Below, one piece after another: positions 27,144-35,667 of a stretch of DNA of 64,000 bases. Location: assembly GCA_030263455.1 (NCBI GenBank), contig SZOZ01000009.1, positions 62,001-126,000 on the forward strand, read 5' to 3'. The notes beneath the pieces were generated by a model that saw only the letters and a program-made list of their open reading frames with translations, had not been told where the DNA came from and ran no database searches. How positions within the stretch are numbered: the stretch's first letter is position 1; every line of letters starts with the position of its first letter. This stretch comes from Synechococcales cyanobacterium CNB. GTDB taxonomy: Bacteria > Planctomycetota > Phycisphaerae > Phycisphaerales > UBA1924. The position numbers and the translations under genes are program-made.

Positions 27144-27209
27144 CGGGCCGAGTCTACACGCCCGCGGAACGCCCCCGCGGGCGGCAGCGCACGCCCCGCG
27201 TGGCCCCGA

Positions 27210-27215
27210 TATCAT
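27210..27215 (+). promoter_or_regulatory. Candidate -10 for accB
   Basis: TATCAT at 27210-27215, within CCCCGATATCATGCCC, is the only A/T-rich hexamer in the 152-bp divergent gap between the ABC permease and accB. It would give a leader of about 75 nt. ATGATA on the other strand could serve the permease. No -35 recognised. Confidence 0.3.
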
Positions 27216-27295
27216 GCCCGCCCTGTGCCGGGGGTTCTCTCCAATCTCTGCAGCGGCCCCAATGAGCGTTGGGCGGCGTGCGACGGACAAGACCC

Positions 27296-27775
27296 ATGAT
27301 CGACATCCGCAAACTGAAGGAACTGGTCCGATTGATGGTCGAGAACGACCTCTCTGAACTCGACCTGCGCGACCAGCAGGAGACGGTCACCATCAAGCGC
27401 GGGCCAAGCGGGATCGTGATGGCGCCGGCGTACCCGCACGCCGGCACGGCCGGGGCGGTCGGCGCGGTCGGCGCGGAGGTCTCTCCGGCGAGCGAGAACG
27501 GCGCGGCCCGAGCCGGCGACGAGGACGACGCGGGACTGGTGGCGATCGAGTCGCCGATGGTCGGGACGTTCTACTCCGCGGCGACGCCGGACGCCGAGCC
27601 GTTCGTCTCGGTCGGGTCGGCGGTCTCCGCGGACACGGTGGTGTGCCTCGTCGAGGCGATGAAGGTGTTCAACGAGATCAAGGCCGAGTGCGCGGGCACG
27701 GTCGAGCGAGTCCTGGTGAACAACGGCGAGGCCGTGGAGTTCGGGCAGAAGCTGTTCCTGATCCGGCCCGCGTGA
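27296..27775 (+). CDS. accB: Acetyl-CoA carboxylase biotin carboxyl carrier protein
   Basis: 159 residues, normal for AccB. N-terminal helical part (IDIRKLKELVRLMVENDLSE), a linker rich in Ala and Gly, then the biotinyl domain from VAIESPMVGTFY to the end with the biotin-lysine motif EAMKVFNEI (Lys about residue 122). It carries CO2 from biotin carboxylase to the transferase for malonyl-CoA synthesis. accC follows after 149 nt with repeats in between; accA and accD are not in the window. Start ATG 27296 (MIDIRK) was chosen over the in-frame start at 27269 because family similarity begins there. Confidence 0.95.
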   Translation: MIDIRKLKELVRLMVENDLSELDLRDQQETVTIKRGPSGIVMAPAYPHAGTAGAVGAVGAEVSPASENGAARAGDEDDAGLVAIESPMVGTFYSAATPDAEPFVSVGSAVSADTVVCLVEAMKVFNEIKAECAGTVERVLVNNGEAVEFGQKLFLIRPA

Positions 27776-27787
27776 GAAGAGAGAAGT

Positions 27788-27899
27788 CGAGGGACGAGGG
27801 ATCAAGGGATCGAGGCGCCGAGAGTCGGACGCCCCACCCCGGAACCCTGATGCCAAAACCCTGATGCCCGCACCCTCGATGCCCCCGACCCTTCGACCC
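27788..27899. repeat. Tandem 7- and 14-bp repeats between accB and accC
   Basis: 27788-27815 holds CGAGGGA twice, then TCAAGGGA and TCGAGG. From 27844 a second set has period 14: ACCCTGATGCC at 27844 and 27858, ACCCTCGATGCC at 27872 and ACCCTTCGACCC at 27888. The first set is purine-rich and the second pyrimidine-rich, with partly complementary units (TCGAGG against CCTCGA), so they could pair. The block ends about 25 nt before the accC ATG. Confidence 0.8.
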
Positions 27900-27924
27900 C
27901 TTTCCCCTTAATCCCTTCCCCACC

Positions 27925-29265
27925 ATGTTCCGACGCATCCTCATAGCGAACCGCGGCGAGATCGCTCTCCGCATCATCCGCGCCTGCCGTGAACTGGGCG
28001 TCGAGGCGGTGTGCGTGTACTCGAAGGCCGACGCCAACGCCCCGTACCTGCGCCTCGCGGATCGGGCCATCTGCATCGGGGAGGGGCCGGCGAAGGAGAG
28101 TTACCTCAACATCAGCCGGATCATCTCGGCGGCCGAGATCGCCGACGTGGACGCGATTCACCCCGGCTACGGGTTCCTCTCCGAGCGGGCGGACTTCTCA
28201 GCGATCTGCCGCGACTGCAAGATCGAGTTCATCGGCCCCAGCCCCGAGGCGATGGGGAAGCTCGGGGACAAGGTCGAGTGCAAGCGCACGGCACGGGCGG
28301 CGAAGGTTCCGATCTTCCCCGGCTCGGAGGGCGCGATCGAGGACGAGGACGAGGCGGCGAAGGTGGCCGAGGAGGTCGGGTACCCGGTCATCATCAAGGC
28401 CGCTGCGGGCGGCGGCGGTCGCGGGATGCGCATCTGCCGAAACGAGGCGTCGCTGCGGTCGAACATCCGGGCGGCGCAGCAGGAGGCCCAGGCCGCCTTC
28501 GGCAACGGGTCGGTGTTCATCGAGAAGTTTCTCGAGCACGCCCGGCACGTCGAGGTGCAGGTGCTGGGCGACAAGCACGGCCACGCCGTTCACCTCTTCG
28601 AGCGTGACTGCTCGGTGCAGCGCCGCCACCAGAAGCTCATCGAGGAGGCACCGGCGCCGAGCGTTGACCGGCGCAAACTCGCCGCGCTGGGCGATGGCGC
28701 GGCGCGGCTCGTGCGTTCGGCCGAGTACGCCGGGGCGGCCACGGTCGAGTTCCTCATGGATGAGAAGCAGAACTTCTACATGCTCGAGGTCAACACGCGG
28801 GTGCAGGTCGAGCACCCGGTGACGGAGATGATCACCGGCGTGGACATCGTGAAGATGTCGATCCTGATCGCGGCGGGCGAGCCGCTCCCGTTCCGCCAGA
28901 AGGACGTGTCGTTTCGCGGGCACGCGATGGAGTGCCGCATCAACGCGGAAGACCCGGATCGCGGGTTCATGCCCTCGGCCGGAGCGGTGGACCTGTGGGA
29001 GCCGCCGGGCGGACCGGGCGTGCGTGTCGATTCGCACGTCGTCACCGGCTACCGGGTGCCGCCGAACTACGACTCGATGGTCGGGAAACTGATCGTCCAC
29101 GCGGACAACCGCGAGGCGTGCCTGGCGCGGATGGCCCGGGCGCTGCGTGAGTTCCGGGTGGGGCCGATCAAGACGACCATCCCGCTGCAGCTGCGCCTGA
29201 TGGAGAACTCCGATTTCCGCACAGGCGGAGTGGACATCCACTTCCTCGAGCGGCTGCTGAAGTGA
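27925..29265 (+). CDS. accC: Acetyl-CoA carboxylase biotin carboxylase subunit
   Basis: 446 residues, standard AccC length. ATP- and bicarbonate-dependent carboxylation of biotin on AccB. Motifs: MFRRILIANRGEIALRI, AIHPGYGFLSER, the ATP-grasp glycine loop KAAAGGGGRGMR (about residue 160), QRRHQKLIEEAP, FYMLEVNTRVQVEHPVTE (metal and biotin site) and ECRINAEDP. It is downstream of accB, as in most bacteria, but separated by 149 nt of repeats with no ordinary ribosome site near the ATG (the bases before it are CTTCCCCACC). Initiation may depend on the upstream structure. Confidence 0.97.
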   Translation: MFRRILIANRGEIALRIIRACRELGVEAVCVYSKADANAPYLRLADRAICIGEGPAKESYLNISRIISAAEIADVDAIHPGYGFLSERADFSAICRDCKIEFIGPSPEAMGKLGDKVECKRTARAAKVPIFPGSEGAIEDEDEAAKVAEEVGYPVIIKAAAGGGGRGMRICRNEASLRSNIRAAQQEAQAAFGNGSVFIEKFLEHARHVEVQVLGDKHGHAVHLFERDCSVQRRHQKLIEEAPAPSVDRRKLAALGDGAARLVRSAEYAGAATVEFLMDEKQNFYMLEVNTRVQVEHPVTEMITGVDIVKMSILIAAGEPLPFRQKDVSFRGHAMECRINAEDPDRGFMPSAGAVDLWEPPGGPGVRVDSHVVTGYRVPPNYDSMVGKLIVHADNREACLARMARALREFRVGPIKTTIPLQLRLMENSDFRTGGVDIHFLERLLK

Positions 29266-29519
29266 TGACCGCCGCGGAGCCGGCAGAACCACTTGGCCTG
29301 CCGCGCGTGAATTCCCTTGCGGCAGACGGTTCGGATCGCTACGCTCGTATCCGGAGTAGCGCCTGCCCCGTCTCGGGCGGGCTGATAAAGGGGATCGTGG
29401 AGGGACCGCCGTGATCATCGGACGATCGCGCCCGCCTCGTGGCCGCGCGTCGTTTCGGCCGTCGTGAACTCGCCTGCTCACGGCCGGCAGGCAGGAACAT
29501 TGCACATAAGGAGAGAACC

Positions 29520-30332
29520 ATGCGTCTGATCGCCAGCACCTTCGCCGCCGTTGGTCTCGCCGCCTCGTTGGCCTCCGGGCAGCTGATCGTGGGGAACGAC
29601 CAGTCCGGGACCGCGCACATCTACCACGTCGACGTGAACACGGGCGTGGCGACGTCGATCTACTCGTCGTCGACGAACACGGCCAAGCCGTGGGGGATGG
29701 CGTACGACCCGGGCACCAACACGCTGTACTGGAACAACGGATCGGTGCTCTACGCGTCCCCGTACGACATCAACGGGCTGAATCCCGTTTCGCTCGGGAC
29801 GATGATGTACAACAACTCGTCCGTGAACTTCGTCGGCCTGGGCTTCCGCAACGGGCTGCTCGTCGGAACGCGCAACATCGCCACCGAGGCGGTCTACGAG
29901 ATCGACCCCGTGACGCTCATCGCCACGCAGACCTACGTGTACTCGAGCACGTTCGACTTCGGCGGGGTGGACGTCGACGCGACGAACAACAACCTGTACG
30001 GGCTGAGCGACACGCCGAGCGACGGCCGCGGCCTGTACCTGATCGACGACACCAACCAGACCGTCACGCTCAAGGCGCCGTACCCCGCCGGCGAGACCGA
30101 CATCGACGGGCTGGCGGTCCACAACGGCATCGCGTACTACGTGACGGACGGCCCGAACACGACGCAGCCGAACTTCTACATCTTCGATGCGAACACAGGC
30201 GTGCAGCTGGGCACGCTCCCGTCGCCCTTCACGGGCAGCGGCACCTTCTCGGCCGCTGCCTTCGTGCCCGCGCCGGGCACGCTGGCGCTCCTCGGCCTGG
30301 GCGGCGTGGCGGCTGCTCGCCGGCGGCGCTGA
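29520..30332 (+). CDS. Secreted beta-propeller-like protein with PEP-CTERM-like anchor
   Basis: 270 residues. Signal peptide MRLIASTFAAVGLAASLASG. The mature part has repeated strands such as TGVATSIYSSS, KPWGMAYDPGTNTLYW, FGGVDVDATNNNLYGLSD and DIDGLAVHNGIAYYVTD, resembling a YVTN/NHL-like propeller. The C-terminus has VPAPGT, a hydrophobic LALLGLGG helix and an RRRR end, the same PAP variant of the PEP-CTERM layout as the protein at 9631. ATG 29520 follows AAGGAGAG by 6 nt. The 254-bp gap before it has no other gene. A GC-rich hairpin follows the stop. Cargo role at the cell surface is inferred. Confidence 0.8.
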   Translation: MRLIASTFAAVGLAASLASGQLIVGNDQSGTAHIYHVDVNTGVATSIYSSSTNTAKPWGMAYDPGTNTLYWNNGSVLYASPYDINGLNPVSLGTMMYNNSSVNFVGLGFRNGLLVGTRNIATEAVYEIDPVTLIATQTYVYSSTFDFGGVDVDATNNNLYGLSDTPSDGRGLYLIDDTNQTVTLKAPYPAGETDIDGLAVHNGIAYYVTDGPNTTQPNFYIFDANTGVQLGTLPSPFTGSGTFSAAAFVPAPGTLALLGLGGVAAARRRR

Positions 30333-30364
30333 TCGGTATGTGATCGACTCCGACCCGTCCCTCG

Positions 30365-30395
30365 CGGGGCCGGCCCCACACCGGGGTCGGCCCCG
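30365..30395 (+). terminator. Hairpin, possible terminator
   Basis: CGGGGCCGGCCCC (30365-30377) pairs with GGGGTCGGCCCCG (30383-30395), a 13-bp stem with one G-T pair and a 5-nt loop. There is no T run after it, so it is either a weak or Rho-assisted terminator or an RNA-stabilising hairpin. It lies between the PEP-CTERM-like gene and the AsmA-like gene. Confidence 0.45.
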
Positions 30396-30450
30396 AATCG
30401 TTGCGCATAGCATTGGTCGCGCCGATTCCGGCGTGCGGGGAGGGTTTGCC

Positions 30451-31356
30451 ATGCGAAAGATGCTGGTCCGGCTCGTCGCGGCGTTCGTCGTGCTGATCGT
30501 CGTCGTGGTCGTGGGCGGCATCGCCGCAGTCGGCATGGCGGCGGACTCCATCGCCCGGCGCGGCGTCGAGGCCGGCGCGACCTACGCCCTCGGCGTCGAC
30601 ACGAAACTCGCGGGCGCAAACGTCGGCATCATGTCCGGCTCGTTCGACATGCAGGGCCTGCGCGTCGCCAACCCTCAGGGTTTCAAGAGCGATACCTTCA
30701 TGTCGCTCGGCTCGGGCGGGGTCTCGGTCTCGTTCGGCACGCTGCGGCAGGAAGTCGTCGAACTCCCTCGCCTCGAACTCGCCGATCTCACCGTGAACCT
30801 CGAACGCGCCGACGGCAAGGCGAACTACCAGGCCATCATCGACAACCTCAAGCGCTTCGAGTCCGGCAAGGACAAGCCTTCCACGGGCGAGGAGAAACGC
30901 TTCGTCATCCGGCGCGTGGACGTGCGCAACGTGCGCGCGAACGTCTCCATGCTGCCGGTCGGCGGCTCGCTCACCACCGTGCAGGTCGTCGTGCCGGAGA
31001 TCGTGCTCACCGACGTCGGCTCGGACGGGAGCGGCGTGACGCTCGGCCAGGCTGCGAACATCATCACGAAGGCCGTTCTGGCCTCGATCGCCGCCAACGC
31101 GGGCAACCTGCTGCCCACGGACTTCGTGAACGACCTGACCACGCAACTCGGGCAGCTGGAATCGCTCCAGTCGCTGGGCGTGAACTTCGCTGCGGACTTC
31201 GGGCAGGGCCTCCAGAACATCACCGGCTCGATCGGCGACGCGGCCAAGAACCTGGAAGACCTCAAGAAGGCGGGCGAGGACGCGACGAAGCAGATCGAGG
31301 ACGCGGCGAAGGGCATCGGCAATCTGCTCGGCGGCAAGAAGGACGGCGGGGGCTGA
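30451..31356 (+). CDS. AsmA-like envelope protein
   Basis: 301 residues. One N-terminal signal-anchor helix (MRKMLVRLVAAFVVLIVVVV and on), then a beta-rich domain with SGSFDMQGLRVANPQGF and LPRLELADLTVNLER, typical of AsmA/DUF748-type proteins that sit in the envelope and, in larger relatives, help phospholipid transport. A C-terminal helical stretch rich in Ala, Lys and Glu (about 255-295) follows. Start ATG 30451, GGGGAGGG about 7 nt upstream. The gene converges on oppB. The family match is by pattern only; the exact role is unknown. Confidence 0.65.
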   Translation: MRKMLVRLVAAFVVLIVVVVVGGIAAVGMAADSIARRGVEAGATYALGVDTKLAGANVGIMSGSFDMQGLRVANPQGFKSDTFMSLGSGGVSVSFGTLRQEVVELPRLELADLTVNLERADGKANYQAIIDNLKRFESGKDKPSTGEEKRFVIRRVDVRNVRANVSMLPVGGSLTTVQVVVPEIVLTDVGSDGSGVTLGQAANIITKAVLASIAANAGNLLPTDFVNDLTTQLGQLESLQSLGVNFAADFGQGLQNITGSIGDAAKNLEDLKKAGEDATKQIEDAAKGIGNLLGGKKDGGG

Positions 31357-31375
31357 GCACGCCGTCTCGCCGCAA

Positions 31376-32383
31376 TCACTCGATGCGCGGGTCCACCCAT
31401 CGGTAGAGGACGTCGACGGCGAGGTTGAAGAGGATGAGCATCGTCGCGAAGACCAGCACGACGCCCATGATCAGGAACAGGTCCTTGTTCTGGACAGCGT
31501 TCACGAAGTGCTGGCCGAGGCCGGGGACGTTGAAGACGCGTTCGACGACGAAGGAGCCGGTCATGGCCAGCGCGGTGGCCGGGCCGAGGTAACTGAGCAC
31601 GGGCAGGAAGGCGTTCTTGAGGGCGTGGCGGAGCAGCACACGCAGTTCGTGGACGCCCTTGGCGCGGGCGGTGCGGACGAAGTCGGAACTGAGGTGCTCG
31701 ACCATGCCCATGCGCGTGAGCCGCGCGATGTACGCCGCGAAGGGGAGCGAGAGCGTGACGGCTGGGAGGATCATCTGCTCGGGGCGACCCCAGCCGCCGA
31801 CGGGGAGGGCGGCCGCCCAGACCCCGAAGACCAGCAGCAGCACCGTGCCGATGACGAAACTCGGGAGGCTGATGCCGACGAGTGCGACGGCGAGCGTGGC
31901 GAGGTCGGCGATCGAGTTCGGCCTGGCCGCGCCGACCACGCCCGCGGTGACGCCGATGACGACAGCCAGCAACATCGCGGCAGCGCCGAGCGTGACCGAC
32001 ACCGGAAGCGCGGCGGCGACGATGTCGTTGACGCGGTAGTCCTTGTACTGGAGCGATGGGCCGAGGTCGAAGACGAAGCGCGCGGGCGGGATGAGGCCGC
32101 TGTCGAGAGCCTCGCGCTCGCGGCGTTCGGCCTCGCCGCCGAGGCTCTCGCGGACCCACTTCACGCCGGTCGCACTGTCGAGGTATGACCAGTAGAACTT
32201 CCAGAAGTTGTCGAGGTTGTACTGGGCCTTCATGGCCTCGACGACCTCGGGGGCGGGCTTGCGGCCCTCGGGGTTTTCGAGCGGGTTGCCGGGCACCTTC
32301 CAAGCGAGCACCAGCGTGAGCGTGTAGATCACGCCCACGATGAGGGGGAGTTGCACGAGCCTTCGCACGATCATGACGATCAC
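31376..32383 (-). CDS. Oligopeptide-type ABC permease OppB/DppB
   Basis: 335 residues, about six membrane helices. Starts MIVMIVRRLVQLPLIVGVIY as in OppB/DppB; it has the permease loop VRTARAKGVHELRVLLRHALKNAFLPVL (quoted in part: ARAKGV..LLRHALKNAF) and ends PRIE. It forms half of the membrane channel of a peptide importer. GTG start 32383 overlaps the oppA-like stop (GTGA). The partner permease OppC and ATPases OppD/F are absent from both sides: the downstream neighbour is the convergent AsmA-like gene. The importer must use subunits from elsewhere, or this is a partial set. Confidence 0.88.
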   Translation of the reverse strand: MIVMIVRRLVQLPLIVGVIYTLTLVLAWKVPGNPLENPEGRKPAPEVVEAMKAQYNLDNFWKFYWSYLDSATGVKWVRESLGGEAERREREALDSGLIPPARFVFDLGPSLQYKDYRVNDIVAAALPVSVTLGAAAMLLAVVIGVTAGVVGAARPNSIADLATLAVALVGISLPSFVIGTVLLLVFGVWAAALPVGGWGRPEQMILPAVTLSLPFAAYIARLTRMGMVEHLSSDFVRTARAKGVHELRVLLRHALKNAFLPVLSYLGPATALAMTGSFVVERVFNVPGLGQHFVNAVQNKDLFLIMGVVLVFATMLILFNLAVDVLYRWVDPRIE

Positions 32384-34332
32384 GGCGCGGCCCCCCCCAC
32401 CGCCGGCCCGCGCGGGTGCATCGGCATCGCGCGCACGCGGTCGCTCCCCTTGCCGTCGCCCAGGACGTCGTAGAGAAAGATGTTCTCGTTGGTGCGCGGG
32501 TGCGGGTTGGGGCCGCTGAGTTCGTGGGCGTTGAACATGGTGACGGTGCAGTAGTGGAAGATGGGAACGAGGGGGAGATCGCGCTCGATGAGGATGCGCT
32601 CGGCCTCAGAGAGCAATGCCATGCGACGGACGGGGGCGGTTTCACGGGCTGCCTGGTCGAGAAGCCCGTCGAACTCGCTGGACGAGTAGGCGCGGTCGTT
32701 GTTGCCGTCGCCCGTGCGGTTGATTTCGAGGAAGGTCGTGGGGTCACCGTAGTCGCCGTACCATCCGGCGCGGCTGGTCATGAAGTTGTGGTTCTTGAGG
32801 TCGTCGCGGAAGACCTTGATCTCCTTCTGGGCGAGGCGGACGGGCACGCCGAGGTACTTCTGCCAGTTGCGTGCGATGGACTGCGCGATGAGGTCGTGCC
32901 CCGCGTCCTTGTTGAAGAGCACCTCGACGGCCGGGAAGCGGGACGGGTCGTCGTAGCCTGCCTCGACGAGCAGGGCGCGCGCCCGTGCCGCGATGGCCTG
33001 CCTGCCCGTTTCGTCGCTCGCGTCGCTCAGGCAGTCCAGGCCTCGCGGCGACTCGTAATCGCCGAGCGAGCCGGGAGGGATGAGTGTGCGGGCCACCGGC
33101 TCACCCAGGCCGCGGACTTCGTCGGTGATAGCCCGCTTGTCGATGCACATGGCGAAGGCCCGGCGAACCCTGGCGTCTGCGAAGGGGTTGGGCCGCCCGT
33201 CCGGCAGCGCGGGGCGGCAGTTGAAGTTGTAGAAGTACGTCCCGAACGCGGGCACGACGTGGACGTGCGCGCGGGGGTCGTCGGGGAGTCGCCGGTCGAT
33301 CTCGAACTGGTCGTGCCCCTCGGCGAGCAGACGCACGTAGTCGTCCCAGCGCTCGCGGTAGAACTCCTGCTTGCGGGCGTGCATCTCGCGCCGATAGGGG
33401 ACGGTGACGTCTGCGAGGTACTGCACCGAGCCGGTGCGGAAGGCGAGGACCTGAGCGTTCGGCTCCTCGATCGAGGGGATGGCGATGGAGCGGATCGCGA
33501 GCGAGTCGGTGTCCCACCAGTGCTCGTTCGCCTCGAGGCGCATGTCGCGCTTGAAGCGCCAGACCGTGAGTTTGAACGGGCCGTTGCTCACGAGACGCGG
33601 CGGCTGCGTCCAGCCTGCCTCGGCGATGATGCGCCCGGTCTCGGTGTCCAGCCGGTCGTACTGCCGCACCAGCGGGGGGTAGACCGGGTAGAACGTGGCG
33701 AACGCGCACAGGTCGAGGAAGTACGGCACGGGGCGGTCGAGGCGGACGCGGAGCGTGCGATCGTCCACGGCGCGCACGCCGACCATCTCGTCGAAGCGGC
33801 GCTCGGTCTCGGCCCAGAGGTCGCGGGCGGCCTGGGCGCGGGCGCCTGCGCTCTGGCCGACGGGGCGCGAACGGGCGAACTCGGCGAGAGCCTCCGTCCG
33901 CCAATCGGCGAAGGCCTGCGCGCCCTCGATGAACATGAACAGGCCGGAATAGTCGGCGGCGGTGTCGGGCAGGATGGCGCGTCGCCAGGCGAAGACGAAG
34001 TCGCCGGCGCGAAGCGGGTCGCCGTTGGACCATTTCGCCGTCGGTCGGATGTGGAAGACGTACTCGCGGCCGTCCTCGGAGACCTCCCAGCGTTCGGCGG
34101 CGGCGGGGATGGGGTCGTAGCCGTCGGTGAAGACATCGTTGGCGGCCAGCCCCTCAAAGAGCAGGCGGGCGACGCGGAGGTCCTGCATCCAGCTCATCTT
34201 CTGGAGGTCGAGCGTGGTGACGTCGTTGCCGTTGCCGAAGGTGAAGTCGGCGGGCGGTTGCGGCCGGTCCAGCGCGACCGACAGCCCGACCAGCAGAACC
34301 AGCAGCAGAACCGGCACGAGCGCGCGCAGCAT
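32380..34332 (-). CDS. Extracellular solute-binding protein, OppA family
   Basis: 650 residues from ATG 34332 (a GTG at 34350 adds six). N-terminal hydrophobic export signal MLRALVPVLLLVLLVGLSVAL without a lipobox. SBP family 5 features: TFGNGNDVTTLDLQKMSWM, RVARLLFEGLA, WSNGDPLRAGDFVFAWRRAI, VSNGPFKLTVWR, FADARVRRAFAMCIDK and SEAERILIERDLPLVPIFHY. It is longer than E. coli OppA (~540) with an insert after residue 130. It binds peptides or related solutes in the periplasm and delivers them to OppB, whose gene overlaps by 4 bp. The ligand cannot be deduced. Confidence 0.9.
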   Translation of the reverse strand: MLRALVPVLLLVLLVGLSVALDRPQPPADFTFGNGNDVTTLDLQKMSWMQDLRVARLLFEGLAANDVFTDGYDPIPAAAERWEVSEDGREYVFHIRPTAKWSNGDPLRAGDFVFAWRRAILPDTAADYSGLFMFIEGAQAFADWRTEALAEFARSRPVGQSAGARAQAARDLWAETERRFDEMVGVRAVDDRTLRVRLDRPVPYFLDLCAFATFYPVYPPLVRQYDRLDTETGRIIAEAGWTQPPRLVSNGPFKLTVWRFKRDMRLEANEHWWDTDSLAIRSIAIPSIEEPNAQVLAFRTGSVQYLADVTVPYRREMHARKQEFYRERWDDYVRLLAEGHDQFEIDRRLPDDPRAHVHVVPAFGTYFYNFNCRPALPDGRPNPFADARVRRAFAMCIDKRAITDEVRGLGEPVARTLIPPGSLGDYESPRGLDCLSDASDETGRQAIAARARALLVEAGYDDPSRFPAVEVLFNKDAGHDLIAQSIARNWQKYLGVPVRLAQKEIKVFRDDLKNHNFMTSRAGWYGDYGDPTTFLEINRTGDGNNDRAYSSSEFDGLLDQAARETAPVRRMALLSEAERILIERDLPLVPIFHYCTVTMFNAHELSGPNPHPRTNENIFLYDVLGDGKGSDRVRAMPMHPRGPAVGGAAP

Positions 34333-34394
34333 CCGCGGGAACGATACCACGGCGGGACCAACAGGGGTCTGTCAGGGATCCTCGCGGCGGCTCA

Positions 34395-35483
34395 TCAGTT
34401 GAACCAGCGTGTCGCGCGGTTCTGCGGCATGGAGACGGGAGGCTGCGTCAGTTCTGCGACCAGCCGGCGTGCCGTGTTGCGGTAGTCGCTGTCCTGCCCG
34501 GCACCGAGCGTGTCCGCCAGGCGCGTCTGCTGGGGCGGGTTTGGGAGTAACTTCTGGCGAGAGAAGAAGACCAGGTTCTCACCGACGTTGACGAGGTCGG
34601 TCTCGAAGCGGCGTTCACCGGACGCGAGTTCGCCACGTTCGAGCAGGCGGGCGACGAAGCCGATGGTCTCCCCGCCGAGCGAGGCGGCGGCGCGGGTCGC
34701 GCGGTCGCCGATGCCCGCCGGGGTCGTGATGGCGTCGCGCATGGCTTCGCCCGCGCGCATGGCGGTGAGCAGCGCGATCCGCCGCTCGGGTCCAGGCTGG
34801 GCTGCGTAGAGACGGTCGCCCACGCCCTCGGCGAGCGCGACCCAGGCGTTTTGCGCCGATGGGGCGAACTCGGCGCGACCGATGGACCCGGCCGCGATGA
34901 GCGAGCGGGCGACGGCGTCGGCGGTCCACGCGTCGCGTTCCGTCCTGAGCCGTTCGCCGAGGTGATCGACGATGCGGCCGGCCGTCGCGGGCGTGAGCGC
35001 GGGCGCCTGGTCGCGCGCGGCGCGGAAACTCGTCGTCAGCGCGGCGATCGCGGCGTAGCGCACGGTCTGTCGGTCGTCGCCCGTTCGCTCCATCACCACG
35101 CGGGCCGCCGCGTCGTCGGCCAGTTCGCCCAGGATAAGCAGAGCGTTGATCGCCACTTCGTCGCGTGCGTCGCTCGCGAGCGGGGTGAGGCGGTCCAGCA
35201 TCACGCCGCGATATGCCTGCCTGAACGCGACCGAGACGCCTGGTCTGCGGAGCGAAGCGACAAGCTCGGCTCGCGCCCGCTCTCGGGCCGCGGCGTCCTC
35301 GCCGGCGAGTGCGACGAGCCGAGGCTCGGTGAACTGGCGGATTTCGTCGGTCTCGGCGGACGAGAGCGCGGTGATCTTGGTGATGAGGTCGTCGCGCAGA
35401 CCGCCGATCGGCTGGGCCGAGGCGTGCGCGGCGAGGAGCACGACGGCGAGCGTTCCCGCCCGCACCAACCCGGCCAGTCTCAC
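34395..35483 (-). CDS. Exported HEAT-like repeat protein
   Basis: 362 residues from GTG 35483. Signal peptide RLAGLVRAGTLAVVLLAAHASAQ, cleaved before PIGG. The mature protein is almost all helical with HEAT-like pairs such as EVAINALLILGELADDAAARVV and TVRYAAIAALTTSFRAARDQ. No catalytic motifs. It likely works as a scaffold in the periplasm. GTG 35483 has GAGGATC directly before it (spacing short); an upstream in-frame start at 35594 would add 37 residues that look non-coding. The oppA-like gene starts 62 nt downstream on the same strand, so they may be co-transcribed. Confidence 0.6.
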   Translation of the reverse strand: MRLAGLVRAGTLAVVLLAAHASAQPIGGLRDDLITKITALSSAETDEIRQFTEPRLVALAGEDAAARERARAELVASLRRPGVSVAFRQAYRGVMLDRLTPLASDARDEVAINALLILGELADDAAARVVMERTGDDRQTVRYAAIAALTTSFRAARDQAPALTPATAGRIVDHLGERLRTERDAWTADAVARSLIAAGSIGRAEFAPSAQNAWVALAEGVGDRLYAAQPGPERRIALLTAMRAGEAMRDAITTPAGIGDRATRAAASLGGETIGFVARLLERGELASGERRFETDLVNVGENLVFFSRQKLLPNPPQQTRLADTLGAGQDSDYRNTARRLVAELTQPPVSMPQNRATRWFN

Positions 35484-35667
35484 GATCCTCGCGCCCAAGG
35501 CTTGATCCTCGCTACGCCCGCTCAGCGGGCACGCGGCCCGCACACGGCAGCCAATCGGAGCCGGCGCCACGACCGCCCGCCCTGCCAACGACACCCCCTG
35601 AGAGCCGGAAACCTACCAGTGCCGCCCCTGCGGGTCAATCCGGATGCCCCAAGGGCTGCCAAGGGCA

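Noticed and set aside
27776-27924. CRISPR-like array between accB and accC
   Set aside because: Repeats are contiguous 7/14-mers without unique spacers of 30 bp and without cas genes.
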